Shown one piece after another: positions 36,694 through 47,397 of a DNA stretch of 64,000 bases. Positions within the stretch are counted from its first letter, which is position 1; each line of letters opens with the position of its first letter. The notes beneath the pieces are model-generated. The model did not search any database. It was not told the DNA's origin and saw nothing but the letters and a program-made list of their open reading frames with translations. The position numbers and the translations under genes were made by a program. Origin of the DNA: an uncultured Sphingomonadales bacterium (GTDB taxonomy: Bacteria > Pseudomonadota > Alphaproteobacteria > Sphingomonadales > Sphingomonadaceae); contig CAILBC010000027.1 of NCBI GenBank assembly GCA_903832325.1, positions 310,001-374,000 on the forward strand, written 5' to 3'.

Positions 36694-39204
36694 TCAGAAG
36701 GTCTTGCGCACCGTCACCGCGAATTCGCGTGGCCGCCCGGGCGATCCGGAAATGGCCCCGGCGCCGGCGCCGGTCAGGTCGAACTTTGAACTGTAGTAGT
36801 ATTTGTCGAACAAGTTGGTCACCGACAGAGCGATCGACAGGTCCTTGCCCGGGTTGCGCCAGGTGATGCGCGCATTGGCCAGGGTATAGGCATCAAGCTG
36901 ACCGAATTGCGCCGAAGGGGAACCGGCCGCCGCAGCGAGCACATTGCCGATCTGGCTGCCCTGATAGCTGATGTCGAAACGCGGCGTCAGCGTGCCGGCC
37001 TTGCCAAGGTTCGCCTCGTACTGCGCGCCAATGTTCCACTTCCACTTTTCCATGCCCGGGGGCTGCTGGTTGATCAGGCCGATGACCGCGGGATCGGACG
37101 AACAGGCACCGGCGCCCAGGCCAACCACCTGCGGATTGACGCAAGTCCATTTCCAGTCCTGCCAGGAAATCGAGCTGTCGATCACGAAGCCGGCAAACGG
37201 CCGCAGCGTGATTTCGGCTTCGATACCTTTTGAATGCGCGTTGCCGGCATTCTGCGGCAGGGCGCAGGGCCCGGGGCCGCCATATTGCGGGCACGACAGC
37301 AGGGTGAGCTGCGCATTCTTGAAATCGAGGTAGAACACATCGACATTCAGGCGCAATTTGCGATCAAGCAGGTCGGTCTTTACGCCCAATTCGTAGTTGA
37401 CCACCGATTCCGAACCGAACGCAATCGCCTGCGCCGGGTTGAATGGCCGCGGCCCATCGCCGCCCGCCTTGTAGCCCGAAGCCACCGAGGCATAGATCAT
37501 CGCCTGCGGATTGAAGCGGTAATCGACCGCAAAGCGGTAATCGAGCCGGTTGCCGTTGAACGGGGTGGCGGTGAAGTTGTTCAGGGCGCCCAGGAACGTC
37601 TGGGGGGTCACACCGTCAAGATTGAGACGGGCGAAAGTATAGCTCTTCTGGTCGTTCGTGTAGCGCAAGCCGCCATTGATCGTAAGGTTGTCGGCCGGCT
37701 TGATTTCGATATCGCCATAGGCGCCCTTGGACTTCGTGCGGATCGGATCGTTGCCGATGAATTGCAACGGATAGATCGGCAGCGGGCCGGTGGGCAGCGG
37801 GATGGCAACATAGCGGATGTCTTGCAGCGTGTAATAAACCGCCTTTTCATCCGAATAGTAGCCGCCGACTGTCACGTTGACCATGTTGCTCAGCCTGGCG
37901 TTGATGCGCAGCTCCTGGCTGAACGCCCAGTCGGTCAGGTCGTTCGCGCCAAACCCGACATTGGCGGGCGACAGGTCGTTGTCGACGCTGAACGTGTTTT
38001 CAAACGAGCGGTACGACGTGATCGACGTCAGCTTGATCGAATCCGACAGATTATAGAGGATTTTGCCTGACACGCCCCAGCTGGTGTACGTCGAAAGTTC
38101 CGGACCGGTCGTCGCCTGAAAGCTCATCGCGCCGGGCGGGAAGGGGATCAGGCCATTGGTAAAGGCACCAGCCGGGCTGCCCGTGGTGTCATAGTTGCAG
38201 AACGTGCCGCAGATGAACCGGCTGTCATAGGGAACGCCGGGGCCGGCAGTGACGTTGGGGTTGGTGTTGTGGGCATAGAGCAGCACCTGGGCGGCGTTGT
38301 GATGCTGGTCCTTGGAGTAATCGCCGCTCAGCGTGATATCCAGCTTGTCATCGGGATGATAGCGCAGAATGCCGCGAATGGCCTTGGAGCCGACATCGCC
38401 TTCCTTGTATTTCAGGCAATTGGTGCCGCCAACCGTGGCCGCAACACCCTGGCCCGGGTTCTTGCAACCGAAATCATAGACGTTCACATAGCCGTCCTGA
38501 TCGGCATAGGACCCCGAAATGCGGGCAAACAGGCTGTCGGTCAGCTTGAAATCGGCGCTGCCCGCCAGATTGATGCGGTGCCGGCTGCCATAAGTGCCGG
38601 AGACATAGCCGCCGGTGTTGCCCGAAGGCGCCTTGGAATAGAACTTGATCGCGCCACCTTCGGAATTCTTGCCGGTCAGCGTGCCCTGGGGGCCGCGCAG
38701 CACTTCTACCCGGTCCACATCCATCAGATCGAGGTTGGCGCCGGTCAGGCGGGGGAAATAGACATCATCGATATAGATGCCCACCCCCGGTTCGAGCGCG
38801 GGGTCAAAGTCGCCCTGGCCCAGGCCGCGGATCGATGCTGTGACGGAATCGCCGAACGCGGCCGATGCAGGGCGCAGCACCACGCTGGGCGCGCTGTCCG
38901 AAATCGCCGACAGGTTGTTGGCGCTGCGATCTTCCAGCGCCGTGCCGCTCAATGCGGTAATGGCGATCGGGGTGTCCTGCAGCTTCTGGTTGTGAAACTG
39001 CGCGGTGACGATGATTTCTTCGACTTTCGGCGCCGCAGCCGCGGGCGCAGCGTCGGCGGGCGCGGCGTCGGCGAGGGCCGGTGTGGCCACGGCCATGCCG
39101 ATTGCCAGACCAAGCAGCGAAACCCCTGCAAACGAGGCGCGGCCGATCATCGTGCTGCGGAGCATTCCGGTGCCGGCGACAGGCGCCATCCTTTCAGCGT
39201 GCAT
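36694..39204 (-). CDS. TonB-dependent outer-membrane receptor
   Basis: An 836-residue porin-like receptor for energy-dependent uptake across the outer membrane. It has a signal peptide (ending near VATPALAD), then the plug domain (EEIIVTAQFHNQKLQDTPIAITALSG, DRVEVLRGPQGTLTGKNSEGGAIKF), and a long beta-barrel ending in the typical C-terminal Phe (ITWRNPGKDLSIALSVTNLFDKYYYSSKF... REFAVTVRKTF). The ATG at 39204 is preceded by GAGGGAA. A TTGTAGG-type operator lies 52 bases upstream. A lignin-dimer or aromatic-acid ligand, as for SYK-6 DdvT, is inferred from context. Confidence 0.93.
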   Translation of the reverse strand: MHAERMAPVAGTGMLRSTMIGRASFAGVSLLGLAIGMAVATPALADAAPADAAPAAAAPKVEEIIVTAQFHNQKLQDTPIAITALSGTALEDRSANNLSAISDSAPSVVLRPASAAFGDSVTASIRGLGQGDFDPALEPGVGIYIDDVYFPRLTGANLDLMDVDRVEVLRGPQGTLTGKNSEGGAIKFYSKAPSGNTGGYVSGTYGSRHRINLAGSADFKLTDSLFARISGSYADQDGYVNVYDFGCKNPGQGVAATVGGTNCLKYKEGDVGSKAIRGILRYHPDDKLDITLSGDYSKDQHHNAAQVLLYAHNTNPNVTAGPGVPYDSRFICGTFCNYDTTGSPAGAFTNGLIPFPPGAMSFQATTGPELSTYTSWGVSGKILYNLSDSIKLTSITSYRSFENTFSVDNDLSPANVGFGANDLTDWAFSQELRINARLSNMVNVTVGGYYSDEKAVYYTLQDIRYVAIPLPTGPLPIYPLQFIGNDPIRTKSKGAYGDIEIKPADNLTINGGLRYTNDQKSYTFARLNLDGVTPQTFLGALNNFTATPFNGNRLDYRFAVDYRFNPQAMIYASVASGYKAGGDGPRPFNPAQAIAFGSESVVNYELGVKTDLLDRKLRLNVDVFYLDFKNAQLTLLSCPQYGGPGPCALPQNAGNAHSKGIEAEITLRPFAGFVIDSSISWQDWKWTCVNPQVVGLGAGACSSDPAVIGLINQQPPGMEKWKWNIGAQYEANLGKAGTLTPRFDISYQGSQIGNVLAAAAGSPSAQFGQLDAYTLANARITWRNPGKDLSIALSVTNLFDKYYYSSKFDLTGAGAGAISGSPGRPREFAVTVRKTF

Positions 39205-39256
39205 TCTGTGTTCCCTCTTCCTGATCGGGCCTCGTTGGTCAGGGCCCGGTTCCATT

Positions 39257-39275
39257 TTGTAGGTAGTACATACGA
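39257..39275. promoter_or_regulatory. Shared 19-bp operator, site 2 (TonB receptor promoter)
   Basis: TTGTAGGTAGTACATACGA, a variant of TTGTATG-N5-CATACAA, 52 bases upstream of the receptor start. Two sites, this one and 39566-39584, bracket the 0.6-kb divergent region. Confidence 0.6.
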
Positions 39276-39498
39276 GAATCGGCTTGGCAAGTGCTGTTGC
39301 ACCGATGCCTTGTTCCGCGCGGAAAAGTGCTGCAAAAAGATCACATATGATAACGTTCGCGGAGAGGGTGCGGGTCCTTTTACGGTGCGGCAGCGCCCGA
39401 ATCGGGGTCTGGTCAGGCCAACGCCGGCGCAGCGATTCGCGCCCGTCGCCACAGCCGGCGGGCGATGGGCGAGGGTGCGCGGCATGCCCCGTTTCCCG

Positions 39499-39549
39499 GT
39501 CCTGATTTCGGTCCAGTCCTGATTTCGGTCCGGTCCCGATTTCGAGTTG
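39499..39549. repeat. 17-bp tandem repeat, three copies, in the divergent promoter region
   Basis: GTCCTGATTTCGGTCCA, the same with one change, then a more diverged copy. It is placed between the two operator sites at 39257 and 39566. A further partial copy begins at 39557. Confidence 0.85.
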
Positions 39550-39565
39550 CAACGCGTCCTGATTT

Positions 39566-39584
39566 TTGTATGTCTTGCCTACAA
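39566..39584. promoter_or_regulatory. Shared 19-bp operator, site 3 (amidohydrolase-SDR-ligF promoter)
   Basis: TTGTATGTCTTGCCTACAA: left arm perfect, one mismatch in the right arm of TTGTATG-N5-CATACAA. It lies 51 bases before a short open frame at 39636 and 231 bases before the amidohydrolase. Confidence 0.7.
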
Positions 39585-39635
39585 ATTCGTGACGCCCGCG
39601 CAGCCGGGCGCAAAACGATCGCCAGAGGATGACCG

Positions 39636-39725
39636 ATGAACGACATCAACCCGATCAGGCATTCCCTTGTCAGGCAGGCCGGGCCGGCCTGTCCCGAAGC
39701 CTGGACCGCCCGTAACCCCATGTGA
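39636..39725 (+). CDS. Possible short leader peptide
   Basis: A 29-codon frame, MNDINPIRHSLVRQAGPACP..., starting seven bases after an AGAGGA ribosome-site-like stretch and 51 bases after operator site 3. It ends 90 bases before the amidohydrolase. It could be a leader or small protein at the head of the operon, or chance. No family is recognised. Confidence 0.25.
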   Translation: MNDINPIRHSLVRQAGPACPEAWTARNPM

Positions 39726-39815
39726 TGCTGTGCGCGCGGGCGCCGGTGGGCTATGCCCCGCTGATGCCCCCGCGCCGGCTGTCGGGGCGCCTCTTTGCCC
39801 CACCGGAGTGTTTTC

Positions 39816-40688
39816 ATGCCAATCGACCTGTCCCGCATTACCGCGATCGACGTTCACGTTCATGCCGAAGTGTCGTGCCACGACCCCGAAGACCCGGTGA
39901 TGGGCCAGTTCTTCGATGCCGCCAGCGCCTATTTCAAGGCGCCGCGCGAACGGCCCAAAATGCCCGAAATCATCGAGCTGTACCGCGAACAGCAGATCGC
40001 GTTCTGCATGTTCACGGTCGATTGCGAAAGCGGCATCGGTGCCAAGCGCGTATCGAATTATGAAGTGGCCGAAATCGCCAACCGCAACAGCGATGTGTGC
40101 ATCCCGTTCGCCTCGATCGACCCGCACAAGGGCAAGCTGGGCGCGCGTGAGGCGCGCGATCTGATCGAAAACCATGGTGTGCGGGGGTTCAAATTCCACC
40201 ACATCATGCAGAACTGTCTGCCGGCCGACCAGATGGGCTATCCCATTTACGAGGTGATCAACCACTACAAGCTGCCGGCGATTTTCCACACCGGCCATTC
40301 CGGCATGGGCACCGGTATGCGCGGCGGCGGCGGGGTGCGGCTGAAATATGGTCAGCCGATGCTGGTCGATGATGTTGCGGTCGATTTCCCCGACATGAAG
40401 ATCATCCTGGCGCACCCCAGCTGGCCCTGGGTGGATGAAAGCCTGTCGATGGCGCTGCACAAGGACAATGTGTTCATCGACTTGTCGGGGTGGAGCCCGA
40501 AATATTTCCAGCCGCAGATCATCCAGTATGCCAACACGCAATTGAAGCACAAGATGCTGTTTGGCAGCGATTTTCCGCTGATTCACCCGGCCAAGTGGAT
40601 CGATGCCGCGCGCAAGGTGGGGTTCAAGGACGAAGTCCTGCCGCTGATCATGAAGGACAATGCCGTCCGCGTGCTGGGCCTGGCCTGA
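39816..40688 (+). CDS. Amidohydrolase-family hydrolase, aryl beta-ketoacyl-CoA hydrolase type
   Basis: A 290-residue metal-dependent amidohydrolase (TIM barrel): metal-binding start AIDVHVHAEVS, GFKFHHIMQNCLPAD, IFHTGHSGMG, IILAHPSWPW and the catalytic-Asp loop FGSDFPLIHPAKW. From memory this subfamily is annotated 4-hydroxyphenyl-beta-ketoacyl-CoA hydrolase, which cuts the side chain of an aryl-3-oxopropanoyl-CoA to an aromatic acid. It leads an operon with an SDR, LigF and an alpha/beta hydrolase. It is clearly different from LigW at 53.6 kb. Reaction is inferred from subfamily. Confidence 0.75.
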   Translation: MPIDLSRITAIDVHVHAEVSCHDPEDPVMGQFFDAASAYFKAPRERPKMPEIIELYREQQIAFCMFTVDCESGIGAKRVSNYEVAEIANRNSDVCIPFASIDPHKGKLGAREARDLIENHGVRGFKFHHIMQNCLPADQMGYPIYEVINHYKLPAIFHTGHSGMGTGMRGGGGVRLKYGQPMLVDDVAVDFPDMKIILAHPSWPWVDESLSMALHKDNVFIDLSGWSPKYFQPQIIQYANTQLKHKMLFGSDFPLIHPAKWIDAARKVGFKDEVLPLIMKDNAVRVLGLA

Positions 40689-40692
40689 TCCG

Positions 40693-41460
40693 GTGGATTT
40701 CTCGGCACGCCATGCACTGGTAACGGGCGGGTCGACCGGCATCGGCTTTGCCACCGCGCGGGTGCTGGCGTTGCGTGGCGCGCGCGTGACCATCATTGCG
40801 CGCGATCCCGGCCGGATCGAGGCGGCGCGCGCAGCGATTGCGGCGGACGGCGGCACGGTTTGCGCGCAGGCGGCCGATGTGGCCGATGCCACCGCGCAAG
40901 ACCGCGCGATCGATGCGGCCGAGGCGATGTTCGGGCCGATTTCGCTGGCTTTCGCCAATGCCGGCACAGGCGGGGCGTTCGGGCCGTTGACGCAAGTGCC
41001 CGATGCGGTGTTCGAAACCGTGCTGGCCACCAACCTGACCGCGGTGTTTCGCCTGTTGCGCCGCGTGCTGCCCGGCATGATCGCCGCGCGCGCCGGCAGC
41101 ATTGTGGTCACCGGCAGCCTGGCGAGCGTGCGCGGCATGCCGATGAACCCCGCCTATGTGGCGTCAAAACATGGCGTGATGGGCCTGGCCATGGCCGCCG
41201 CGGCCGAAGCCGCGCCGGCGGGGGTGCGTGTGAATTGCGTGCTGCCGGGGTTTATCGATACGCCGATGCTGCAACAGCTGGGCGATGATCCCGATGCGGT
41301 GCGCAGCCGGCTGGGCGCGCTGGTGCCGCAAGGGCGCGTGGGCACGGCGCACGAAGCGGCAGAGCTTGTCGCGTTCCTGCTGTCCGACGCTGCCAGCCAT
41401 GTTACTGCGCAGACAATCGCTGTCGATGGCGGAATTCTGGGCACCCTGATGCCGAAATAA
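40693..41460 (+). CDS. Short-chain dehydrogenase/reductase beside ligF
   Basis: A 255-residue SDR with a GTG start four bases after the amidohydrolase stop. It has GGSTGIGFATARVLALRGARVTII (cofactor), NAGTGG, Ser in VVTGSLAS, YVASK (catalytic Tyr/Lys) and a C-terminal IAVDGGILG. It could oxidise a 3-hydroxyacyl-CoA to the 3-ketoacyl-CoA used by the preceding hydrolase, or a dimer alcohol. Its stop codon lies in a 17-bp duplication (41445-41478). Confidence 0.86.
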   Translation: MDFSARHALVTGGSTGIGFATARVLALRGARVTIIARDPGRIEAARAAIAADGGTVCAQAADVADATAQDRAIDAAEAMFGPISLAFANAGTGGAFGPLTQVPDAVFETVLATNLTAVFRLLRRVLPGMIAARAGSIVVTGSLASVRGMPMNPAYVASKHGVMGLAMAAAAEAAPAGVRVNCVLPGFIDTPMLQQLGDDPDAVRSRLGALVPQGRVGTAHEAAELVAFLLSDAASHVTAQTIAVDGGILGTLMPK

Positions 41461-41478
41461 GCCTGATGCCGCAATAAT
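41445..41478. repeat. 17-bp tandem duplication across an SDR stop codon
   Basis: CCTGATGCCGAAATAAG is followed by CCTGATGCCGCAATAAT. The first copy includes the TAA stop of the SDR at 40693-41460. Confidence 0.85.
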
Positions 41479-41493
41479 ACCGGGAGAGAGCCG

Positions 41494-42255
41494 ATGAGTC
41501 TGGTCTATTACCACGCCGAACCCGCAGCCAATTCGCTGAAATCGATGATCTGCCTCAAGGAAAAGGGGCTGGCTTTCGACAGTGTCTATGTCGATCTGCA
41601 CAAGTTTGAACAGCATTCCGAATGGTTCGTCGCGATCAACCCCGAAGGCCAGGTGCCGGTGCTGGTGCATGATGGCGCGGTGATCACGCAGACCACGGTG
41701 ATCAACGAATATCTGGAGGACGTGTTTCCCGATATGCCGCTGCGCCCGGCCGATGCCGTGGGCAAGGCGCGCATGCGCTATTGGAACAAGTTCGTCGACG
41801 AACACGTGATGAACCATGTGTCGATGCACGGCTGGCACCGTATGGTCGGCGTGATCGCGCGCGGCATCGAAAGTGGCGAATTCGAAAAGCTGGTGGATCG
41901 CATCCCGCTGCCCGATCAGCGCAAGAAATGGCAGACGGCGCGTTCGGGCTTTTCCGAAAGCGATCTGGCCCACGCCATCGACAAGATTGTCTATGCCTGC
42001 GCCAAAATCGATGCGCACCTGGCCGACAACGCCTGGCTGGCGGGCGACATGTTCACCACCGCCGATGCCAATTTCTATTCGATGTGCGGCATGATGGTCG
42101 AACGCATGTTTCCCGAGCTTGAGGTGGCGGCCAAATATCCCCGGCTGGTTGATTGGCGTGACCGGATGACCGCGCGGCCCGGGGTGAAATCTGCGCTGGA
42201 AATGCCCGATCACACCAATCCGGCGCTGCGCACCTGGACCGGGCACGCGCGGTAA
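41494..42255 (+). CDS. ligF: Glutathione-dependent beta-etherase, LigF type
   Basis: Enantioselective GST that opens the beta-O-4 ether of alpha-keto dimers with inversion, giving a glutathione adduct and a phenol. The 253 residues follow SYK-6 LigF: YHAEPAANSLKSMICLKEKGLAFDSVYVDLHKFEQHSEWFVAINPEGQVPVLVHDG, then TTVINEYLEDVFPD. The N-S pair (13-14) used for glutathione thiolate binding in LigF is kept. Several LigF-like paralogues exist in Novosphingobium (LigF1, LigF2, BaeA, BaeB) and I cannot tell which this is. Confidence 0.87.
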   Translation: MSLVYYHAEPAANSLKSMICLKEKGLAFDSVYVDLHKFEQHSEWFVAINPEGQVPVLVHDGAVITQTTVINEYLEDVFPDMPLRPADAVGKARMRYWNKFVDEHVMNHVSMHGWHRMVGVIARGIESGEFEKLVDRIPLPDQRKKWQTARSGFSESDLAHAIDKIVYACAKIDAHLADNAWLAGDMFTTADANFYSMCGMMVERMFPELEVAAKYPRLVDWRDRMTARPGVKSALEMPDHTNPALRTWTGHAR

Positions 42256-42264
42256 ACCACGGAT

Positions 42265-42984
42265 ATGGCAACATTTGTCTTGATTCACGGGTCGTGGCAC
42301 GGCGGTTGGTGCTTTGCCCCGTTGCAGCAACGGCTGGAACTGGCCGGCCACACGGTGATCGCGCCCGATCTGCCCGGCATGGGCGGCGATGCGGCTGCGC
42401 TGGCGGCGGTAACGCTGGCGGGCTGGGCCGATTTCGTGGCCGATCTGTGCCGCAACGCTGGCGAGCCGGTGATCCTGCTGGGGCACAGCCGCGGCGGGCT
42501 GGTGATCAGCGAAGCCGCTGAACGTGCGCCCGATGCGATCGGCACGCTGGTCTATCTGTGCGCGATGATGCTGCCCGACGGCATGTCACGCGCGCAGTTC
42601 AAACTGGCAGAAGGGCCCAATCCCGCGTTTGACACGCTGATCACGCCGGTGGCGGGCGGCCACGGCACGCGCATCACCGGCGCCAATCCCGCGGCAGTGT
42701 TTGCCCAGTTGTCCCCGCCCGAGCTGGTCGCCGGGGCGATGGCGCGGCTGGTGGATGAACCGCACGGGCCGCGATCGACCCCGCTGCACCTGACCCCGGA
42801 AAACTATGGCCGGGTGCCGCGCGTCTATATCGAATGCACCGATGACCGCACGATCCCGATCGCCAGCCAGCGCCGGATGCAGGCGCTGGTGCCCGGCGCA
42901 CGGGTGGAAACGCTATGGGCTGACCACAGCCCCTATCTTTCACGCCCCGAGGCGGTCGCAGCAATCCTGCTGGCCCTCACCTGA
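42265..42984 (+). CDS. Alpha/beta hydrolase, plant methylesterase-like
   Basis: A 239-residue alpha/beta hydrolase related to plant methylesterases and hydroxynitrile lyases. It has FVLIHGSWHGGWCF (oxyanion loop), the nucleophile elbow GHSRGG, a C-terminal Asp (TDDRTIP) and His (DHSPYLSRPE). It follows ligF by nine bases in the same operon. It could open methyl esters of ring-cleavage products or thioesters; no substrate can be assigned. Confidence 0.82.
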   Translation: MATFVLIHGSWHGGWCFAPLQQRLELAGHTVIAPDLPGMGGDAAALAAVTLAGWADFVADLCRNAGEPVILLGHSRGGLVISEAAERAPDAIGTLVYLCAMMLPDGMSRAQFKLAEGPNPAFDTLITPVAGGHGTRITGANPAAVFAQLSPPELVAGAMARLVDEPHGPRSTPLHLTPENYGRVPRVYIECTDDRTIPIASQRRMQALVPGARVETLWADHSPYLSRPEAVAAILLALT

Positions 42985-43167
42985 ATCCTCCCCGAAACGG
43001 GGAGGGGGAGCGCGCCCTTCGGCTGCTGCCTGCGCAGCCACTCAGGATAAACGGCGCCCTTCAGGCGCCGCGTGGTGGAGGGGTGGTGCGGCACCAGGGC
43101 TTGTGCCTGTTGGGACAAACCCCTCCACCATGCTGCGCATGGTCCCCCTCCCCGAAACGGGGAGGAT
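42985..43167. repeat. Mosaic palindromic intergenic repeat, copy 4
   Basis: ATCCTCCCCGAAACGGGGAGG at the left, inserted segments of a second palindrome (GGCGCC...), and the inverted modules with GGTCCCCCTCCCCGAAACGGGGAGGAT at the right. It lies between the convergent hydrolase and purU genes. Confidence 0.85.
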
Positions 43168-43175
43168 CGGAAGAG

Positions 43176-45583
<2,408 letters not shown>

Positions 45584-45651
45584 TTGCATTGCATGACCCC
45601 GGCACCGGTGCAAACGCCGGGCCGGGGGCCTTGATTTTGACAGAGGGTGCC

Positions 45652-46524
45652 ATGGCGATTCCGCAGATCCATCCCAATTGGGACAAGCCGGCCGCGATCA
45701 TCACGCACGGCTATTCGCTGGAAATGACCGCGAAGGACAAGGCTTCGCTGCACGATGCTGCGCCGTTGATCCCTGCGGAAACGCCGATTGCGGTAACGTT
45801 CCTGCCGGGCGAAGACGCCGCGGCGCGGATCGCGGCAACGGTCGCCGTGCGCCAGCTCGGGTTTGAGCCGATGCCGCATTTTTCGGCACGGCGGATCACG
45901 TCAGAGGACGATTTCGAAGGGTATCTGCATGCCGTGGTGCGTGAAGCCGGGGTGCGGCGCTGCTTCATCGTGGCGGGTGACCCGCCAGAGCCGCAGGGGC
46001 CCTATTTCGACACGATGGCGCTGATCGAAACCGGCGCCTTCGAACGCGCCGGGATCACCGCGATCGGCATCGGCGGCCATCCGGAAGGCCACCCGAACAT
46101 GAGCGTCGACCAGTGCTGGGATGTGCTGGCGCGCAAGGCCGCCGCAATCGAGGCACGCGGCATGGCGCCGCTGGTGGTCACGCAATTCGGGTTTGATCCC
46201 GATGCCTTCCTTGCCTGGCTGGTCGAATTGCGCGTGCGCGGGATTGACGCGCCGGTGCGGATTGGCGTGCCTGGCCCTGCGGGGATCAAACGGCTGCTCA
46301 GCTTTGCCGCGCGCTGCGGCGTGGGCGCGTCAACCAGCGTGCTGCGCAAATACGGCATTTCGGTCGCCAATCTGCTCGGCAGTGCCGGGCCGGACAAGCT
46401 GGTCGATGCCTTTGCTGCGGGCCTTGGGCCGCAGCATGGCCGGGTGCGGCTGCATTTCTATCCGTTTGGCGGGCTGACCAAAACGGTGGAATGGATCCGC
46501 GCCTATGAAAGCCGCAACGCGTGA
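45652..46524 (+). CDS. metF: 5,10-methylenetetrahydrofolate reductase-type protein
   Basis: In the ligM operon its job is to oxidise the 5-methyl-THF made by LigM back to methylene-THF, or to adjust the folate pool. It has 290 residues with a divergent MetF TIM barrel: IITHGYSLEMTAKDKASL, IPAETPIAVTFLPGEDAAARI, CFIVAGDPPEPQGPYFDTMALIETG, GHPEGHPNMS, TQFGFDPDAF, RIGVPGPAGIKRL. It follows ligM by 68 bases and overlaps the next gene as GTGA. SYK-6 has the same ligM-metF pairing. Confidence 0.88.
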   Translation: MAIPQIHPNWDKPAAIITHGYSLEMTAKDKASLHDAAPLIPAETPIAVTFLPGEDAAARIAATVAVRQLGFEPMPHFSARRITSEDDFEGYLHAVVREAGVRRCFIVAGDPPEPQGPYFDTMALIETGAFERAGITAIGIGGHPEGHPNMSVDQCWDVLARKAAAIEARGMAPLVVTQFGFDPDAFLAWLVELRVRGIDAPVRIGVPGPAGIKRLLSFAARCGVGASTSVLRKYGISVANLLGSAGPDKLVDAFAAGLGPQHGRVRLHFYPFGGLTKTVEWIRAYESRNA

Positions 46525-47201
46525 CCGCCACAGCCACGCAAAACTATGTGCTGGTGCACGGCGCGTGGGGCGGCGGCTGGGGTTATGACCGGCTGCGCGA
46601 TGATCTGATTGCGGCCGGGCACCGCGTGATGGTGGCGCAATTAACCGGGCTGGGCACGCGCGCTGCCGAACTGCATCCGGGCATCACGCTGACCACGCAC
46701 ATCGAGGATGTGCTGGCGCAGATTGCGGCGGCCGGGTTCGATCGCTTCGTGCTCGCCGGGCACAGCTATGGCGGCATGGTGATCACCGGGGTGGCGGCGC
46801 GGATCGGCGCGCGCATCGATGCCCTGGTCTATATCGATGCGTTCCTGCCCCAACACGGCCAATCGCTGTGGGATCTGACCGGCGAATGGGAACACGCGCA
46901 CTATATCGACAGCCAGAAATTCACCCCCGGCGCGGTCGCCCCGCTGCCCGGGCTGGAACACCCGCTGGTCACGCGCCACCCGCTGCTCACCCTGATCGAG
47001 GCGGTGCGGATTGACGATCCGGCGCAGGCCGTGGCCAACCGCACCTATATCTTTGCCAGCGCCTGGCCCCACACCCCGTTCCCCCGGTTCCGCGACATGG
47101 TGCGCGATGATCCGGCCTGGCGCTATCACGAACTGGCGTGCAGCCACGATGTGATGGGCGACTGCCCGGAGGACTTGCTGGCGATCATGCTGGCGCTTTG
47201 A
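46521..47201 (+). CDS. Alpha/beta hydrolase in the ligM-metF operon
   Basis: A 226-residue plant-methylesterase-like alpha/beta hydrolase with a GTG start overlapping metF. It has YVLVHGAWGGGWGYDRL, nucleophile elbow GHSYGG and a C-terminal CSHDVMGDCPEDLLAIM carrying the His. A methyl-ester hydrolase for the ring-cleavage product of 3-O-methylgallate would fit its place beside ligM, as methylesterases are known in SYK-6 syringate breakdown. This is inference. Confidence 0.82.
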   Translation: MTATATQNYVLVHGAWGGGWGYDRLRDDLIAAGHRVMVAQLTGLGTRAAELHPGITLTTHIEDVLAQIAAAGFDRFVLAGHSYGGMVITGVAARIGARIDALVYIDAFLPQHGQSLWDLTGEWEHAHYIDSQKFTPGAVAPLPGLEHPLVTRHPLLTLIEAVRIDDPAQAVANRTYIFASAWPHTPFPRFRDMVRDDPAWRYHELACSHDVMGDCPEDLLAIMLAL

Positions 47202-47214
47202 TAACGGCCCGGCC

Positions 47215-47244
47215 AAATCCTCCACGGACCGGGGAGGATTTTTT
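47215..47244 (+). terminator. Rho-independent terminator after the ligM operon
   Basis: AAATCCTCC pairs with GGAGGATTT around a short loop and runs into six T residues, 14 bases after the hydrolase stop. The outer bases resemble the ends of the mosaic repeats. Confidence 0.8.
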
Positions 47245-47397
47245 ATGCGAAAGCGCTGTCTGACTTTCACATAGCCGGCAACTTCGGGATAGGGCTGGCA
47301 TTCGGCGGGGATGTCGTCAAAGCTGCCACCCGGTCCGTTGGTGTGATCCGGGGTGAGAAACGTTGGGCAGGTCCTTGATGCTTGAGCGGTCGCGGCG

